This document shows, piece by piece, positions 36,506 through 44,708 of a stretch of DNA of 64,000 nt; the stretch's first letter is position 1, and every line of letters begins with the position of its first letter. Position numbers and translations under genes: made by a program. The notes below the pieces were generated by a model. The model saw only the letters and a program-made list of their open reading frames with translations, was not told the DNA's origin and ran no database searches. The DNA is from Pseudarthrobacter sp. NamB4 (GTDB lineage Bacteria; Actinomycetota; Actinomycetes; Actinomycetales; Micrococcaceae), in the NCBI RefSeq assembly GCF_005796185.1, contig NZ_VAHM01000003.1, positions 186,001 through 250,000 on the forward strand, given 5' to 3'.

Positions 36506-37798
36506 ATGGCGGATAGCTTTTCCTCCCTCCGAACCGGAATCCCCATGCCTACCCGAGCTTCCGTCCGCACCCCGGCTGATGCAGCCCAGGCTGGCAGCGC
36601 CCCAGCCACTGGCCCCTTCACCACCGGCACCCCGGCACGACCACATCTGGCAACCATTGATGTGGCTGTGCACCTTGGTTTCGCCGTGCTGCTGGTGGCG
36701 TCTCTGGTCCGCTACGTGATGCGGCACAGCCCGGCAGACAACCTGCTGGTCCTGGGGCTGGCCGCCGCCGCTTGCCTCTTGTACGCCGTCGTTGCGGTGC
36801 TGGCGCGCCGGGAGCGCCCGGGCGCCCCGTGGATGTTCGTCCTGGTGGCGGTGTGGGCGGTATTGGTGATCGCGGCGCCCAGTTTTGCCTGGTGCTCGTT
36901 CGCGCTCTTCTTCCTCAGCCGGAGCGCCCTGGCCGGCCCGGCGGCCTACGCTGCGGCCGGGGTTACGGCCACGGCCACAGCCGCCGGCCTGTTCCGGATG
37001 ACCAATGGCACTGATGTTGCAATGCTCCTCGGCCCCCTGGCCGTGGGCGTCATGCTCACGCTCATCTATGACCGGATCCAGCGCGACGCCGAGGAGCAGC
37101 GCCGGCTGCATGCGGAGGTTACCCGCGCGCAGGGACAGCTGGCGGCCAGCGAGCGCCGGGCCGGCACCATTGCCGAACGGGAGCGGGTTTCCCGGGAAAT
37201 CCATGACACTGTGACCCAGGGGCTGGCCAGCAGCCTGCTCTTGCTCGAGGCGGCGGGGCGTGCCTGGCCAAGTGCCACCGCGCGGGCTGATCTCGGTGAA
37301 GCAACCGCCCTGTTGCGGGGCAACCTGTCCGAGACCCGGAGCCTGGTGCACGAGCTCGCCTCCCCCGGCCTGGACACCTCCCCGCTGCCGGACGCGCTGC
37401 TCGTCGCTGCCAGGCGGTATGCCCCGGACGCCCGGCTCCTGGTCACCGGGGAACCACATCCTGTCCCTGCGGAAATCCGGCATACCCTGCTGCGGGTGGT
37501 GCAGAGCGCTGCCGCCAACATCAAACTCCATGCCTCCGCCACTGTTGCCACCGTGACGCTGGGATTCCTCCCGGAGTCCGTCACCCTGGACGTTTACGAC
37601 GACGGCGCCGGCTTTGATCCGGAGGCGGCAGCACCGCCGTCGGCCGCCGGAGGCTACGGACTGCGGGCCATGCGGCAGCGGGTGGAGCAGCTGGGCGGCG
37701 TCTTCTCCGTGGAAAGCGCACCCGGGGAGGGAACAATCGTGGCCGCCCAGCTGCCTGTGCCCGGCCCTGGGGCAAGGACGACGGGAAGCACGGCATGA
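36506..37798 (+). CDS. SenS-like sensor histidine kinase (NarL-partner type)
   Basis: A 430-residue membrane kinase. Five hydrophobic segments occur between about 50 and 180 (DVAVHLGFAVLLVASLV, LLVLGLAAAACLLYAVVAVL, WMFVLVAVWAVLVIAAP, AGPAAYAAAGVTATATAAG, AMLLGPLAVGVMLTLIY). The HisKA_3 box is RVSREIHDTVTQGLASSLLL, and HATPase_c shows VYDDGAGFDPE and GGYGLRAMRQRVEQLGG. The N-box is unusual (QSAAANIKLHA). Five membrane spans plus a divergent HbpS-like gene match Streptomyces SenS, which senses haem/redox stress through HbpS. The start could be 36545. It overlaps the regulator gene by ATGA. Confidence 0.88.
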   Translation: MADSFSSLRTGIPMPTRASVRTPADAAQAGSAPATGPFTTGTPARPHLATIDVAVHLGFAVLLVASLVRYVMRHSPADNLLVLGLAAAACLLYAVVAVLARRERPGAPWMFVLVAVWAVLVIAAPSFAWCSFALFFLSRSALAGPAAYAAAGVTATATAAGLFRMTNGTDVAMLLGPLAVGVMLTLIYDRIQRDAEEQRRLHAEVTRAQGQLAASERRAGTIAERERVSREIHDTVTQGLASSLLLLEAAGRAWPSATARADLGEATALLRGNLSETRSLVHELASPGLDTSPLPDALLVAARRYAPDARLLVTGEPHPVPAEIRHTLLRVVQSAAANIKLHASATVATVTLGFLPESVTLDVYDDGAGFDPEAAAPPSAAGGYGLRAMRQRVEQLGGVFSVESAPGEGTIVAAQLPVPGPGARTTGSTA

Positions 37799-38421
37799 GC
37801 GTCATCACCGTGCTACTGGCGGATGACCACCTGGTGGTGAGAAGCGGTCTTCGCGCCCTCCTGGGAACCCAGGCCGACATCGCGGTGGTGGCCGAGGCAG
37901 CCTCCGGGGAGGAAGCGGTGCGGCTGGTACAGGAGCACGAGCCGGCCGTGGTGGTCCTGGACCTGGCCATGGGCGCGGGAATGGACGGCATCGAGGCGAT
38001 CAGGAGAATCCGGGAAAGCAACAGCAAACAGGCGGTCCTTGTGTTCACCACCTATGACTCGGACGCCGACATCGTGCGGTCCGTGGACGCGGGGGCCATG
38101 GGCTACCTGCTCAAGGACGCGGCTCCGGAGGAAATTTTCGCCGCCATCCGCGGTGCTGTCCAGGGCAAGAGCGTGATGAGCCCGCCGGTGGCGTCGCGGC
38201 TGTTCCAACAACTGCGCAACCCGGAGGAAGTCCTCACCCCGCGCGAAGCGGAACTGCTGAGCCTCCTCACCCAGGGCCTCAGCAACAGGGAGCTCGGACA
38301 GCGGCTTTTCATCTCCGAAGCCACCGTCAAAACCCACCTTGCCCACATCTATGCCAAGCTTGGGGTTGACACCAGGGCAGCCGCAATCGCCACCGCCATC
38401 CGCCGTGAGGGGATGCGTTGA
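37795..38421 (+). CDS. SenR-like response regulator (NarL/LuxR family)
   Basis: A 208-residue two-domain regulator. The receiver (about 1-120) has the acidic pair ADDH, the phosphorylation Asp in VVVLDLAMG (about 56), Thr in VFTTYDSD and Lys in YLLKDAAPE. The LuxR helix-turn-helix is [20 protein letters not shown] and [20 protein letters not shown]. Its start overlaps the kinase stop by 4 bases, so both are made together. In the Streptomyces SenS-SenR system targets are hbpS and oxidative-stress genes. Confidence 0.93.
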   Translation: MSVITVLLADDHLVVRSGLRALLGTQADIAVVAEAASGEEAVRLVQEHEPAVVVLDLAMGAGMDGIEAIRRIRESNSKQAVLVFTTYDSDADIVRSVDAGAMGYLLKDAAPEEIFAAIRGAVQGKSVMSPPVASRLFQQLRNPEEVLTPREAELLSLLTQGLSNRELGQRLFISEATVKTHLAHIYAKLGVDTRAAAIATAIRREGMR

Positions 38422-38554
38422 CCTCGACAAATGTTGCCTTACCCTTGCAACCGGGGCCCGCGCCCCGTACGTTGGGGACTGCGGGGGACGTTCTCCCCGC
38501 ACTCCTGGCCGATGGCCCGGGGAGAGAATCAGAGTCACACGAAGGAATGCAGCC

Positions 38555-38758
38555 ATGGCAACAGGCACAGTTAAATGGTTCAACGCCGAAAAGGGTTTTG
38601 GCTTCATTGCCCCCGATGACGGGTCCGCTGACGTTTTCGCCCACTACTCCGCAATCGCCAGCAGCGGATACCGTTCACTCGATGAGAACCAGAAGGTTGA
38701 ATTCGATGTGACCCAGGGCCCCAAGGGTCCGCAGGCAGAGAACATCCGCCCGCTCTAA
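38555..38758 (+). CDS. Cold-shock protein (CspA family)
   Basis: A 67-residue single cold-shock domain that binds single-stranded nucleic acid. It starts [16 protein letters not shown] with RNP1 (KGFGFI); the RNP2-like part reads DVFAHYSAI in place of the usual [23 protein letters not shown] completes the fold. GAAGGAATGCAGCC precedes ATG 38555. A terminator follows, so it is monocistronic. Confidence 0.95.
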   Translation: MATGTVKWFNAEKGFGFIAPDDGSADVFAHYSAIASSGYRSLDENQKVEFDVTQGPKGPQAENIRPL

Positions 38759-38800
38759 GGCTTAGCCTTTCCCCGGCTCCCGCCGGCGGACCGGCACCTG

Positions 38801-38841
38801 CAGCGGCTTCTTCAGCATCGTGCTGGAGGGGCCGCTGTTTT
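38801..38841 (+). terminator. Intrinsic terminator of the cold-shock gene
   Basis: CAGCGGCTTCTTCAGCA and TGCTGGAGGGGCCGCTG form a 17-bp stem with three G-U pairs and loop TCG, followed by TTTT. Confidence 0.88.
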
Positions 38842-38921
38842 GCGTCGACCAGCCATTGTCCTTCTTGTCTCCTTTCCCTTGCGCTGTGCTCCTGCCTGCT
38901 GCTCATGGGGATAATTGAAGG

Positions 38922-39272
38922 GTGAGCGGACAGGACCAGGATCCCTGGGAGGAGTTCGACAGGCTGGGACCGGCCGTGCCTGACCGCGTCCCCGGGCACC
39001 CCGGCGGTGAACCGCTGGGCTTCGGGTTCCGCACCGGAGTCCGCAGTGCACGCGTCGCTGTCGGATTCGCAATCTATGCCCTGGCTCTGGGAACAGTCCT
39101 GGCGTTGACCGGCTGCGTCTTTTTTGCAGCCCGCGGCGAATGGCTCCCCGTGGCGCTCATGCTCCTGATCGAGGCCGTGTTCATTTTCGCGTTCAACCGG
39201 CTCGTTGCCCAGGCCCGGACCCGCTCACGCCGCCGCCCACCGGGTCAGGGCTTTCCCGAAAAACCCGCTTGA
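38922..39272 (+). CDS. Small two-span membrane protein of unknown function
   Basis: A 116-residue protein from GTG 38922. A polar N-terminus (DPWEEFDRLGPAVPDR) is followed by two hydrophobic helices (about 46-68 VGFAIYALALGTVLALTGCVFF and 74-92 WLPVALMLLIEAVFIFAFN) and a basic tail. No family was recognised. GATAAT lies 6 bases before the GTG, fitting a leaderless message. It is 33 bases upstream of the MerR gene but each seems to have its own promoter. Confidence 0.7.
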   Translation: MSGQDQDPWEEFDRLGPAVPDRVPGHPGGEPLGFGFRTGVRSARVAVGFAIYALALGTVLALTGCVFFAARGEWLPVALMLLIEAVFIFAFNRLVAQARTRSRRRPPGQGFPEKPA

Positions 39273-39297
39273 CCTTAACGCTGCGTCAAACCCTACG
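39270..39297 (+). promoter_or_regulatory. Predicted promoter and operator of the TipA-like gene
   Basis: TTGACC-like -35 near 39270 and TACGCT -10 lie about 18 bp apart, with 6 bases to the ATG (leaderless). TTGAC and GTCAA form an inverted repeat inside the spacer region, which suits MerR-type autoregulation. Confidence 0.6.
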
Positions 39298-39305
39298 CTC
39301 AAAGC

Positions 39306-40091
39306 ATGGAAGAAACCGGGAGCAGCGCCCGGCAGGACTGGTCCATCCAGGAGGTGGCTCGGATCGCCGGAACCACGAGCCGCACTCTGCGCCATTATGA
39401 TGACGTCGGCCTGCTGGCGCCGAGCCGGGTGGGCAGTAACGGCTACCGATACTACGACGGCACCGCCCTCCTGCAACTGCAGCGGATCCTTCTCCTTCGG
39501 GAGCTTGGATTGGGCCTGCCGGCCATCGCGGAGGTGTTCCGGCAGCAGACGGACACTGTGCAGGCCCTGAGCCGCCACCTGGACTGGCTGGGACAGGAAC
39601 AGCAACGGCTGGCACGGCAGATGGCATCGGTGCGGCAAACAATCGAAACAGTAAAAGGAGGGGGCGACATCGTGGCAGAGAAGATGTTCGACGGCTTCGA
39701 CCACACCCAGTACAAGGACGAGGTGGAAGAGCGCTGGGGCAAGGACGCCTACGCCAAGAGCGACGCCTGGTGGCGGGGAATGGGCGCGGAGGAGAAGCAG
39801 GAATGGATGGTCCACGCCGGGAAACTCGGCAGCGACTGGATTGCTGTGGCAGGTTCAGGGGCCGGCCCGGACAGTTTCGCCGCCCAGGACTTGGCCAGGC
39901 GGCATGTGGCCTGGCTGGCATCGATACCTGGGACACCTGCAGCGGAGCGGGGAGGAGACCTCAAGGCCTACATCACGGGGCTTGCCGACATGTACGTTGC
40001 TGATCCCCGGTTCGCGGCCAACTACGGAGGCGAAACCGGCGCCGGCTTCGTGCGGGACGCATTGCGCATTTACGCCGGGCAGGACCTCTAA
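39306..40091 (+). CDS. TipA-like MerR family regulator with TipAS domain
   Basis: A 261-residue regulator. The MerR winged helix (about 12-80: WSIQEVARIAGTTSRTLRHY, SNGYRYYDGTALLQLQRILL) is followed by a coiled helix and a TipAS antibiotic-binding domain (from MFDGFDHTQYKDEVEERWG, with KSDAWWRGMG and the C-terminal GGETGAGFVRDALRIYAG). In Streptomyces lividans TipA binds thiopeptides and is made as long and short forms. Length and order match TipAL (253). An internal start signal for a short form is visible at 39657-39674. The gene is leaderless by its own promoter. Confidence 0.92.
   Translation: MEETGSSARQDWSIQEVARIAGTTSRTLRHYDDVGLLAPSRVGSNGYRYYDGTALLQLQRILLLRELGLGLPAIAEVFRQQTDTVQALSRHLDWLGQEQQRLARQMASVRQTIETVKGGGDIVAEKMFDGFDHTQYKDEVEERWGKDAYAKSDAWWRGMGAEEKQEWMVHAGKLGSDWIAVAGSGAGPDSFAAQDLARRHVAWLASIPGTPAAERGGDLKAYITGLADMYVADPRFAANYGGETGAGFVRDALRIYAGQDL
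39657..39674 (+). promoter_or_regulatory. Internal ribosome-binding site for a TipAS-like isoform
   Basis: AGGAGG (39657-39662) lies 9 bases before an in-frame GTG at 39672 inside the TipA-like gene. Translation from it would give a 139-residue protein that starts VAEKMFDGFDH, almost the size of S. lividans TipAS (144). The full-length start has no such site. Confidence 0.7.
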
Positions 40092-40184
40092 GGGTCCAGG
40101 TTTGCAGGTTCAGGGGCCCACTGGCTCAGGGCCTGCAGGGTCAGGGCGCGCGGGGGTCCAGGCCGCCGGCGGCTGCCGGGCTGC

Positions 40185-41162
40185 TCAGCCCAGCAACTTC
40201 CGCAATGCCACCGCTGTTCCGGCTAATGCTGCCGCACTCATGATTCCGCGCTGGGCAGTCCGGCGCCTGCCGTGCCAGCCGCCCGTCACGGACCCTTTCC
40301 TGATTGCCCCCGAGGGGGTGTACAGGTTGCCGGCAGTGATGGGTGCCGGCTTCCGCCGGGGCAACTGGGTTCTGTCCACCTGCTTGGCTATGGAGCCTTC
40401 CACTGTACGGGGGCTGAATTTATGCTGCAGGACCAGCAGGCGTCCGGTCGGTTTACCCACCACGGTTTCCCGGCGGGGCCGGTTGATTACCTTAACCACC
40501 GCTCTTGCCACCCGTTCCGGCGTGTACACCGGAGGCATCGCGGACGCGCGACGGCCGGTGTAGTTGGCCGCGTGCTGATAGAAGGGGGTATCGATGGTGG
40601 CCGGAAGGACAGTGCACACCTTCACTCCGGACACCCTTTCCAGAGCCAGCTCCGACCGCAGGCTGACGCTGAGCGCCCGGACGGCGGCCTTGGACATCGA
40701 GTAGGCGGCGTTGTACGGAAGCGGGGTTTCCCCCACCACGGAGGCAACGTTGACCAGGACGCCCGAGCCCTGGGCTGTCTGCCGCAGCAGGGCTGCACGG
40801 GCACCGTTCACGTAACCGGAAATATTGACATCCAGCACACGCTGGAAGTCCGCGGGCGGAACGTCGGTCAGACGCCCGAAGACCGCCACCGCTGCGTTGT
40901 TGATCCATACGTCAAGCCGCCCGAACTCTGCCACGGCGCGGGCGGCCAGGTTGTCAACCATGGCCGGATCCGTCACATCAGTGGCGACTGTTATGGCCTC
41001 GGCTCCGCGTTTCCTGCACTCACCGGCCACCACTTCAAGCTCTTCGGCTCCACGTGCCGCCAGGACAAGCCTGGCGCCCATGTCCGCGCAGCGAAGGGCG
41101 ATGGCCCGGCCGATTCCGCTCGAGGCTCCGGTGATGACAACTACTGAGTTCTTGATGCGCAT
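40185..41162 (-). CDS. Short-chain dehydrogenase/reductase
   Basis: A 325-residue SDR. The cofactor loop is VVITGASSGIGRAIAL (8-23), then DVWINNAAVAVFG (NNAG variant), Ser in NVASVVGE and the catalytic YxxxK in AAYSMSKAAVRALSV. The C-terminal 100 residues, with basic segments and AALAGTAVALRKLL, are an extension seen in larger SDRs; they could contact membrane. Substrate unknown. AAGGGAACCCG precedes ATG 41162; a frame to 41255 lacks a site. Confidence 0.9.
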   Translation of the reverse strand: MRIKNSVVVITGASSGIGRAIALRCADMGARLVLAARGAEELEVVAGECRKRGAEAITVATDVTDPAMVDNLAARAVAEFGRLDVWINNAAVAVFGRLTDVPPADFQRVLDVNISGYVNGARAALLRQTAQGSGVLVNVASVVGETPLPYNAAYSMSKAAVRALSVSLRSELALERVSGVKVCTVLPATIDTPFYQHAANYTGRRASAMPPVYTPERVARAVVKVINRPRRETVVGKPTGRLLVLQHKFSPRTVEGSIAKQVDRTQLPRRKPAPITAGNLYTPSGAIRKGSVTGGWHGRRRTAQRGIMSAAALAGTAVALRKLLG

Positions 41163-41312
41163 CGGGTTCCCTTCCCGCCTCCGCTCAAGGAGCAGAACCA
41201 GAACAGTAAGTAGGCTTACCTGTTCGATGCTAGCGAGTAGGAGCCCGCCGGACAACGGGCACAGCGCCCACCAGAATTTGCACTGCGAGCCGCAGGCAGC
41301 GCAGCTCCCCGA

Positions 41313-42503
41313 TCAGGTGAATGCGGATTTCCCGGTCACGGCCCGCCCCACAATGAGGGAGTTGATCTCGTAGCTGCCCTCGTAGGTGTAGAGAATTTCA
41401 GCGTCACCGAACAGCTTGCCCATCTCGTAGTCACTGCTGATGCCGTTGCCGCCCAGTAAGGACCTCCCCATGGCCACCGTTGCCCGGGCCAGCCTGGTGG
41501 TGGTGGCCTTCGCCAGGGCGGCCTGCGCCATCTCCAGCTTGCCCTCCTCCTGTATCCGCGCCAGCTGCACCATGAGGGCCAGAGAGACCATTGCATTGCC
41601 CAGCATGTCCGAAAGCTGCTGCTGGACAAGCTGGAACCGCGCCAGTTCCCTTCCAAACTGCCGGCGGTCCAGTGAATAGGCGCGGGCAACATCGAACGCT
41701 GCAAGCTGGATCCCTGCGGCCTGCCACCCCACCCACGCCCGCGAGTCCCGCAACAGGCTGTTGGCGTTGGTGAAGCTTCCGGCCCCGGGAAGCAGGTTGG
41801 CCGCCGGAATCCGCACCTCCCGCAGGCTGATGTCCGCATTCTGCATGATGCGCAGGCCGATCTTGTTGGAGATCTTCGTGGCTGTGTAGCCAGGCCTGTC
41901 CGTTTCCACGATGAAGGCTTTGATCTGCCCGTCTGCCGCATCCCGCGCCCACACCAGGGCAAAGTCGGCAATGGTGCCTGCGCCAATCCACCGCTTGGCG
42001 CCGTTCAGCACCCACTCGCCACCGTCCAGCCTGGCCGAGGTTTCCAGACCTCCCGAGATGTCGGACCCATGCCCGGGTTCGGTCAGTGCGAAAGCTCCCA
42101 GCTGGGTAAAGCCCGCCAGCCCCGGAAGCCATGTTCGTTTCTGCTCCTCGGATCCCAATTCTTTAATGGTGCCGACGATCAGTTCATTGTGGATCCCGGT
42201 CAGGGCCGAGAGGGAGACGTCCGCCCTGGCCAGTTCTACATACATGAGTCCCTTGAAAAGGACAGAGGTGCCGTCCACCTGAAGCGCCCCCAGGCCACGG
42301 TTGCCCATTTCGCTGAGCAGCCCGTAGGGAAACTCCTCGCGGTTCCAGTACTCGATGGACTGCTGGCGGACAGCGGACTGCAGGAACCTGCGGAGGCAAA
42401 AGTACCGCTCCTGTTCAGAGTGCGGGAGGAGGTCCGCCACGTGCATGAGATCGGCGTTTGAAAAAGGCAGTGCATCGCCAGGTTCAAGGGACTGCACGGG
42501 CAT
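41313..42503 (-). CDS. Acyl-CoA dehydrogenase
   Basis: A 396-residue FAD acyl-CoA dehydrogenase. The FAD/substrate signature is FALTEPGHGSDISGG, then WIGAGTIADFALVWARD, RQFGRELARFQLVQQQLSDM and the C-terminal base region ILYTYEGSYEINSLIVGRAVTG, where Glu of YEG matches the glutaryl-CoA dehydrogenase base. It may oxidise isobutyryl-CoA or a related short acid, since valine-breakdown genes follow at 43.9-48.3 kb; this is inference. ATG 42503 is preceded by GGGGGG with 6-base spacing. Divergent from a MarR gene. Confidence 0.9.
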   Translation of the reverse strand: MPVQSLEPGDALPFSNADLMHVADLLPHSEQERYFCLRRFLQSAVRQQSIEYWNREEFPYGLLSEMGNRGLGALQVDGTSVLFKGLMYVELARADVSLSALTGIHNELIVGTIKELGSEEQKRTWLPGLAGFTQLGAFALTEPGHGSDISGGLETSARLDGGEWVLNGAKRWIGAGTIADFALVWARDAADGQIKAFIVETDRPGYTATKISNKIGLRIMQNADISLREVRIPAANLLPGAGSFTNANSLLRDSRAWVGWQAAGIQLAAFDVARAYSLDRRQFGRELARFQLVQQQLSDMLGNAMVSLALMVQLARIQEEGKLEMAQAALAKATTTRLARATVAMGRSLLGGNGISSDYEMGKLFGDAEILYTYEGSYEINSLIVGRAVTGKSAFT

Positions 42504-42545
42504 CGGCCACCCCCCCTTCCGCATCGCCTAAACGTTGCATGTCCT

Positions 42546-42561
42546 AGTATATTCAGATACT
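42546..42561. promoter_or_regulatory. Candidate MarR operator
   Basis: AGTATATTCAGATACT is an inverted repeat (AGTAT/ATACT) in the 100-bp region between the acyl-CoA dehydrogenase and MarR genes. For the dehydrogenase, TTGCGC and TAGGAC would be 16 bp apart with the repeat between. Its AGTATATTC part recurs upstream of mmsA. Confidence 0.55.
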
Positions 42562-42603
42562 GGCGCAATAAGTGAGCCATATCACCCGGGCGAAAGGTCT
42601 TCC

Positions 42604-43110
42604 ATGGGCACTCCGCTCTCCCGCGATCCCATAGCCGAAGCCCAGCGCAACTGGGAAGAACAAGGGTGGGGGGACCTGGCCGCTCCCATGGCGGCCATCA
42701 CCGCCATCATGCGCACCCAGCAGATCCTGCTGGCCAGGATCGAGTCCACGCTCAAACCGTTCGGGCTGACTTTTGCCCGCTACGAACTCCTGGCCCTGTT
42801 GAATTTCGCCAGGAAGGGGGCCCTGCCGATGAACAAGGCGAGCGCCCTGCTCCAGGTCCATCCGACCTCGGTCACCAACGCAGTGGACCGGCTGGAACGT
42901 GCGGGCCTCGTAGCCCGGTCGCCACACCCGACAGATGGCCGGACCACGCTGATTGAACTCACAGCCAAGGGACGGACTGCAGCAAAAAACGCGGCCACGG
43001 CGCTCAACACCGAAGTGTTCCGCGCTCCAGGATTCAGTCCTGGGGATGTAAAGGATCTCATTCGGATCCTGGGCGAATTTCGCCGGAATGCGGGGGATTT
43101 CGAGGAGTAG
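42604..43110 (+). CDS. MarR family transcriptional regulator
   Basis: A 168-residue winged-helix regulator. MRTQQILLARIESTLKPFGL and FARYELLALLNFARKGALPM start the fold, the recognition helix is LQVHPTSVTNAVDRLERAGL and the wing is RSPHPTDGRTTLIELT. It likely controls the divergent acyl-CoA dehydrogenase and perhaps mmsA. GAAAGGTCTTCC precedes ATG 42604. The effector is unknown. Confidence 0.92.
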   Translation: MGTPLSRDPIAEAQRNWEEQGWGDLAAPMAAITAIMRTQQILLARIESTLKPFGLTFARYELLALLNFARKGALPMNKASALLQVHPTSVTNAVDRLERAGLVARSPHPTDGRTTLIELTAKGRTAAKNAATALNTEVFRAPGFSPGDVKDLIRILGEFRRNAGDFEE

Positions 43111-43123
43111 CGCCGGCCGGCTG

Positions 43124-43777
43124 TCAGCGCCGGATTTTTTGCCGCTTGAAATGCCTCAGCACGAGCAGGATCACCGTGATGCCCAGTGCAGCATACACGG
43201 CGTAATTCAGGTACCTGGAGTACTCCTCGATGAGCCGGTATTGGGTGCCCAGGAGGTATCCCAACCCGATCAGTGCCCCATTCCAGAGTCCGCTGCCTGC
43301 CAGGGTGTACAGGGTGAAGGTGCCCAACGGCATGCCGGAGGCACCTGCCGGCAGTGAAATCAGGCTGCGCACGCCGGGGAGCAGCCGCCCGAAAAAGATG
43401 GAAGACCTTCCATGGCGGCGGAACCAGTGGGCGGCGTGCTCAAAGTCTTCCCGGTCCACCAACGGGAGTTTGGACAGCCCCCGGATGGAACGCTCAAGGC
43501 CCAGTTTGGCCCCTAGCCAGTAGAGGAACAGCGCGCCGAGATAGGCGCCGAGAGTGCTGGTGACGAAGATCAGGAGCAGGTTCAGGTCCCCCTGGCGGGC
43601 AAGGTAGCCGCCCAGGGGCAGGATCACCTCGCTGGGGATCGGAGGCACCACCGTTTCGGCAAGGGTGAAGGCGCCGACGCCCCATTCGCCCAGCTGCTCG
43701 ATGCCGCGGGCGGCAAAACCCACCAGCCCAGTGAGGTTATCTGCCGAGCCGTCCGCGCCCGCCGCTGTTTCCCACAT
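43124..43777 (-). CDS. DedA family membrane protein
   Basis: A 217-residue DedA/SNARE-associated protein with several hydrophobic helices. The family blocks are FTLAETVVPPIPSEVILPLGG, FYWLGAKLG-like ALFLYWLGAKLGLERSI and FFGRLLPGVRSLISLPAGAS with the conserved GxxxPxxR motif. DedA proteins are lipid scramblases or transporters linked to membrane homeostasis; substrate not assigned. GGGGGACTTGT precedes ATG 43777. Confidence 0.93.
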   Translation of the reverse strand: MWETAAGADGSADNLTGLVGFAARGIEQLGEWGVGAFTLAETVVPPIPSEVILPLGGYLARQGDLNLLLIFVTSTLGAYLGALFLYWLGAKLGLERSIRGLSKLPLVDREDFEHAAHWFRRHGRSSIFFGRLLPGVRSLISLPAGASGMPLGTFTLYTLAGSGLWNGALIGLGYLLGTQYRLIEEYSRYLNYAVYAALGITVILLVLRHFKRQKIRR

Positions 43778-43824
43778 ACAAGTCCCCCGTCCGCTGCAAA
43801 GTAGACCTTGCCCTGTCTACCTTA

Positions 43825-43902
43825 CGCACCTGTGAATAGGCTGGGGGCGACGCACCTGTGGACAGGCTGGGGGCGGCGCACCTGTGGACAGGCTGGGGCG
43901 GC
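43825..43902. repeat. Three tandem copies of a 26-bp repeat
   Basis: The unit CGCACCTGTGGACAGGCTGG plus GGGCGG occurs at 43825-43850, 43851-43876 and 43877-43902. Copy one has AATAGG for GACAGG, copy three lacks one G. It fills the gap between the DedA gene start and the enoyl-CoA hydratase stop, and each unit contains the inverted CTGTGGACAG. Confidence 0.85.
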
Positions 43903-43931
43903 GGACCCGCCTGCCAGGGCCCCGCCGGTCT

Positions 43932-44708
43932 TTACCGGTGCCTGAACTCCGGCTCGCGCTTCTCCGTGAAGGCCGCCATGCCTTCCTTTTGGTCTTCTGT
44001 GGCGAAGAGGGAGTGGAACAGCCGGCGCTCGAACAGGACACCCTGGGCCAGCCCGGTTTCGAAGGCGGCGTTCACCGCTTCCTTTGCCAGCATGGCAACC
44101 GGCTTGGACTTGGACGCGATGACCGCGGCAGCTTTGACGGCCTCATCCACGACGTCCTCCGCCGGGACCACCCGGGACACAAGGCCGCAGCGGTCAGCTT
44201 CCTCCGCCCCGATGAACCGGCCGGTGAGGATCAGGTCCATGGCTTTGGCCTTGCCCACGGCGCGGGTGAGCCGCTGTGAACCGCCCATGCCCGGCAGCAC
44301 GCCCAGGTTGATCTCCGGCTGCCCGAACTTCGCGTTGTCCCCGGCGATGATGAGGTCGCACATCATGGCCAGTTCGCAGCCGCCTCCCAGGGCAAACCCC
44401 GAGACCGCGGCGACCGTGGGGATGCGCAGCCTGGTGAAGTCCTCCCAGCCGCGGAACCAGTCCGCGGCGTACATGTCCATATAGCCCTGATCCGCCATCT
44501 CCTTGATGTCGGCCCCCGCCGCAAAAGCTTTCCCCGAGCCGGTAATGACCACCGCTCCCAGGCCGGGATCGGCGTCCATGGCACGTACGGCGGACACGAG
44601 TTCCTCCATGGTGGCTTTGTTCAGGGCATTCAGTGCCTGCGGCCGGTTCAGCGTCACCAGGCCAACCCGGCCCCGTTGCTCCACCAGGATGTTCTCGTAT
44701 TCCGTCAC
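43932..44708 (-). CDS. Enoyl-CoA hydratase
   Basis: A 258-residue crotonase that adds water to a 2-enoyl-CoA. It shows [20 protein letters not shown], the oxyanion region [13 protein letters not shown], then [25 protein letters not shown] with both catalytic Glu positions (GGGCELA and GQPEINLG). The full set fits short-chain hydratases. GTG 44708 overlaps the mmsB stop (GTGA). With its neighbours it fits hydration of methacrylyl-CoA in valine breakdown. It is the last gene of the mmsA operon. Confidence 0.92.
   Translation of the reverse strand: MTEYENILVEQRGRVGLVTLNRPQALNALNKATMEELVSAVRAMDADPGLGAVVITGSGKAFAAGADIKEMADQGYMDMYAADWFRGWEDFTRLRIPTVAAVSGFALGGGCELAMMCDLIIAGDNAKFGQPEINLGVLPGMGGSQRLTRAVGKAKAMDLILTGRFIGAEEADRCGLVSRVVPAEDVVDEAVKAAAVIASKSKPVAMLAKEAVNAAFETGLAQGVLFERRLFHSLFATEDQKEGMAAFTEKREPEFRHR

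Noticed and set aside
43825..43902. CRISPR-like array
   Set aside because: The three units are directly adjacent with no spacers and no cas gene is present.
43825..43902. DnaA-box cluster or replication origin
   Set aside because: CTGTGGACAG differs from the DnaA box, units are GC-rich without an AT-rich stretch, and no dnaA/dnaN gene is near.
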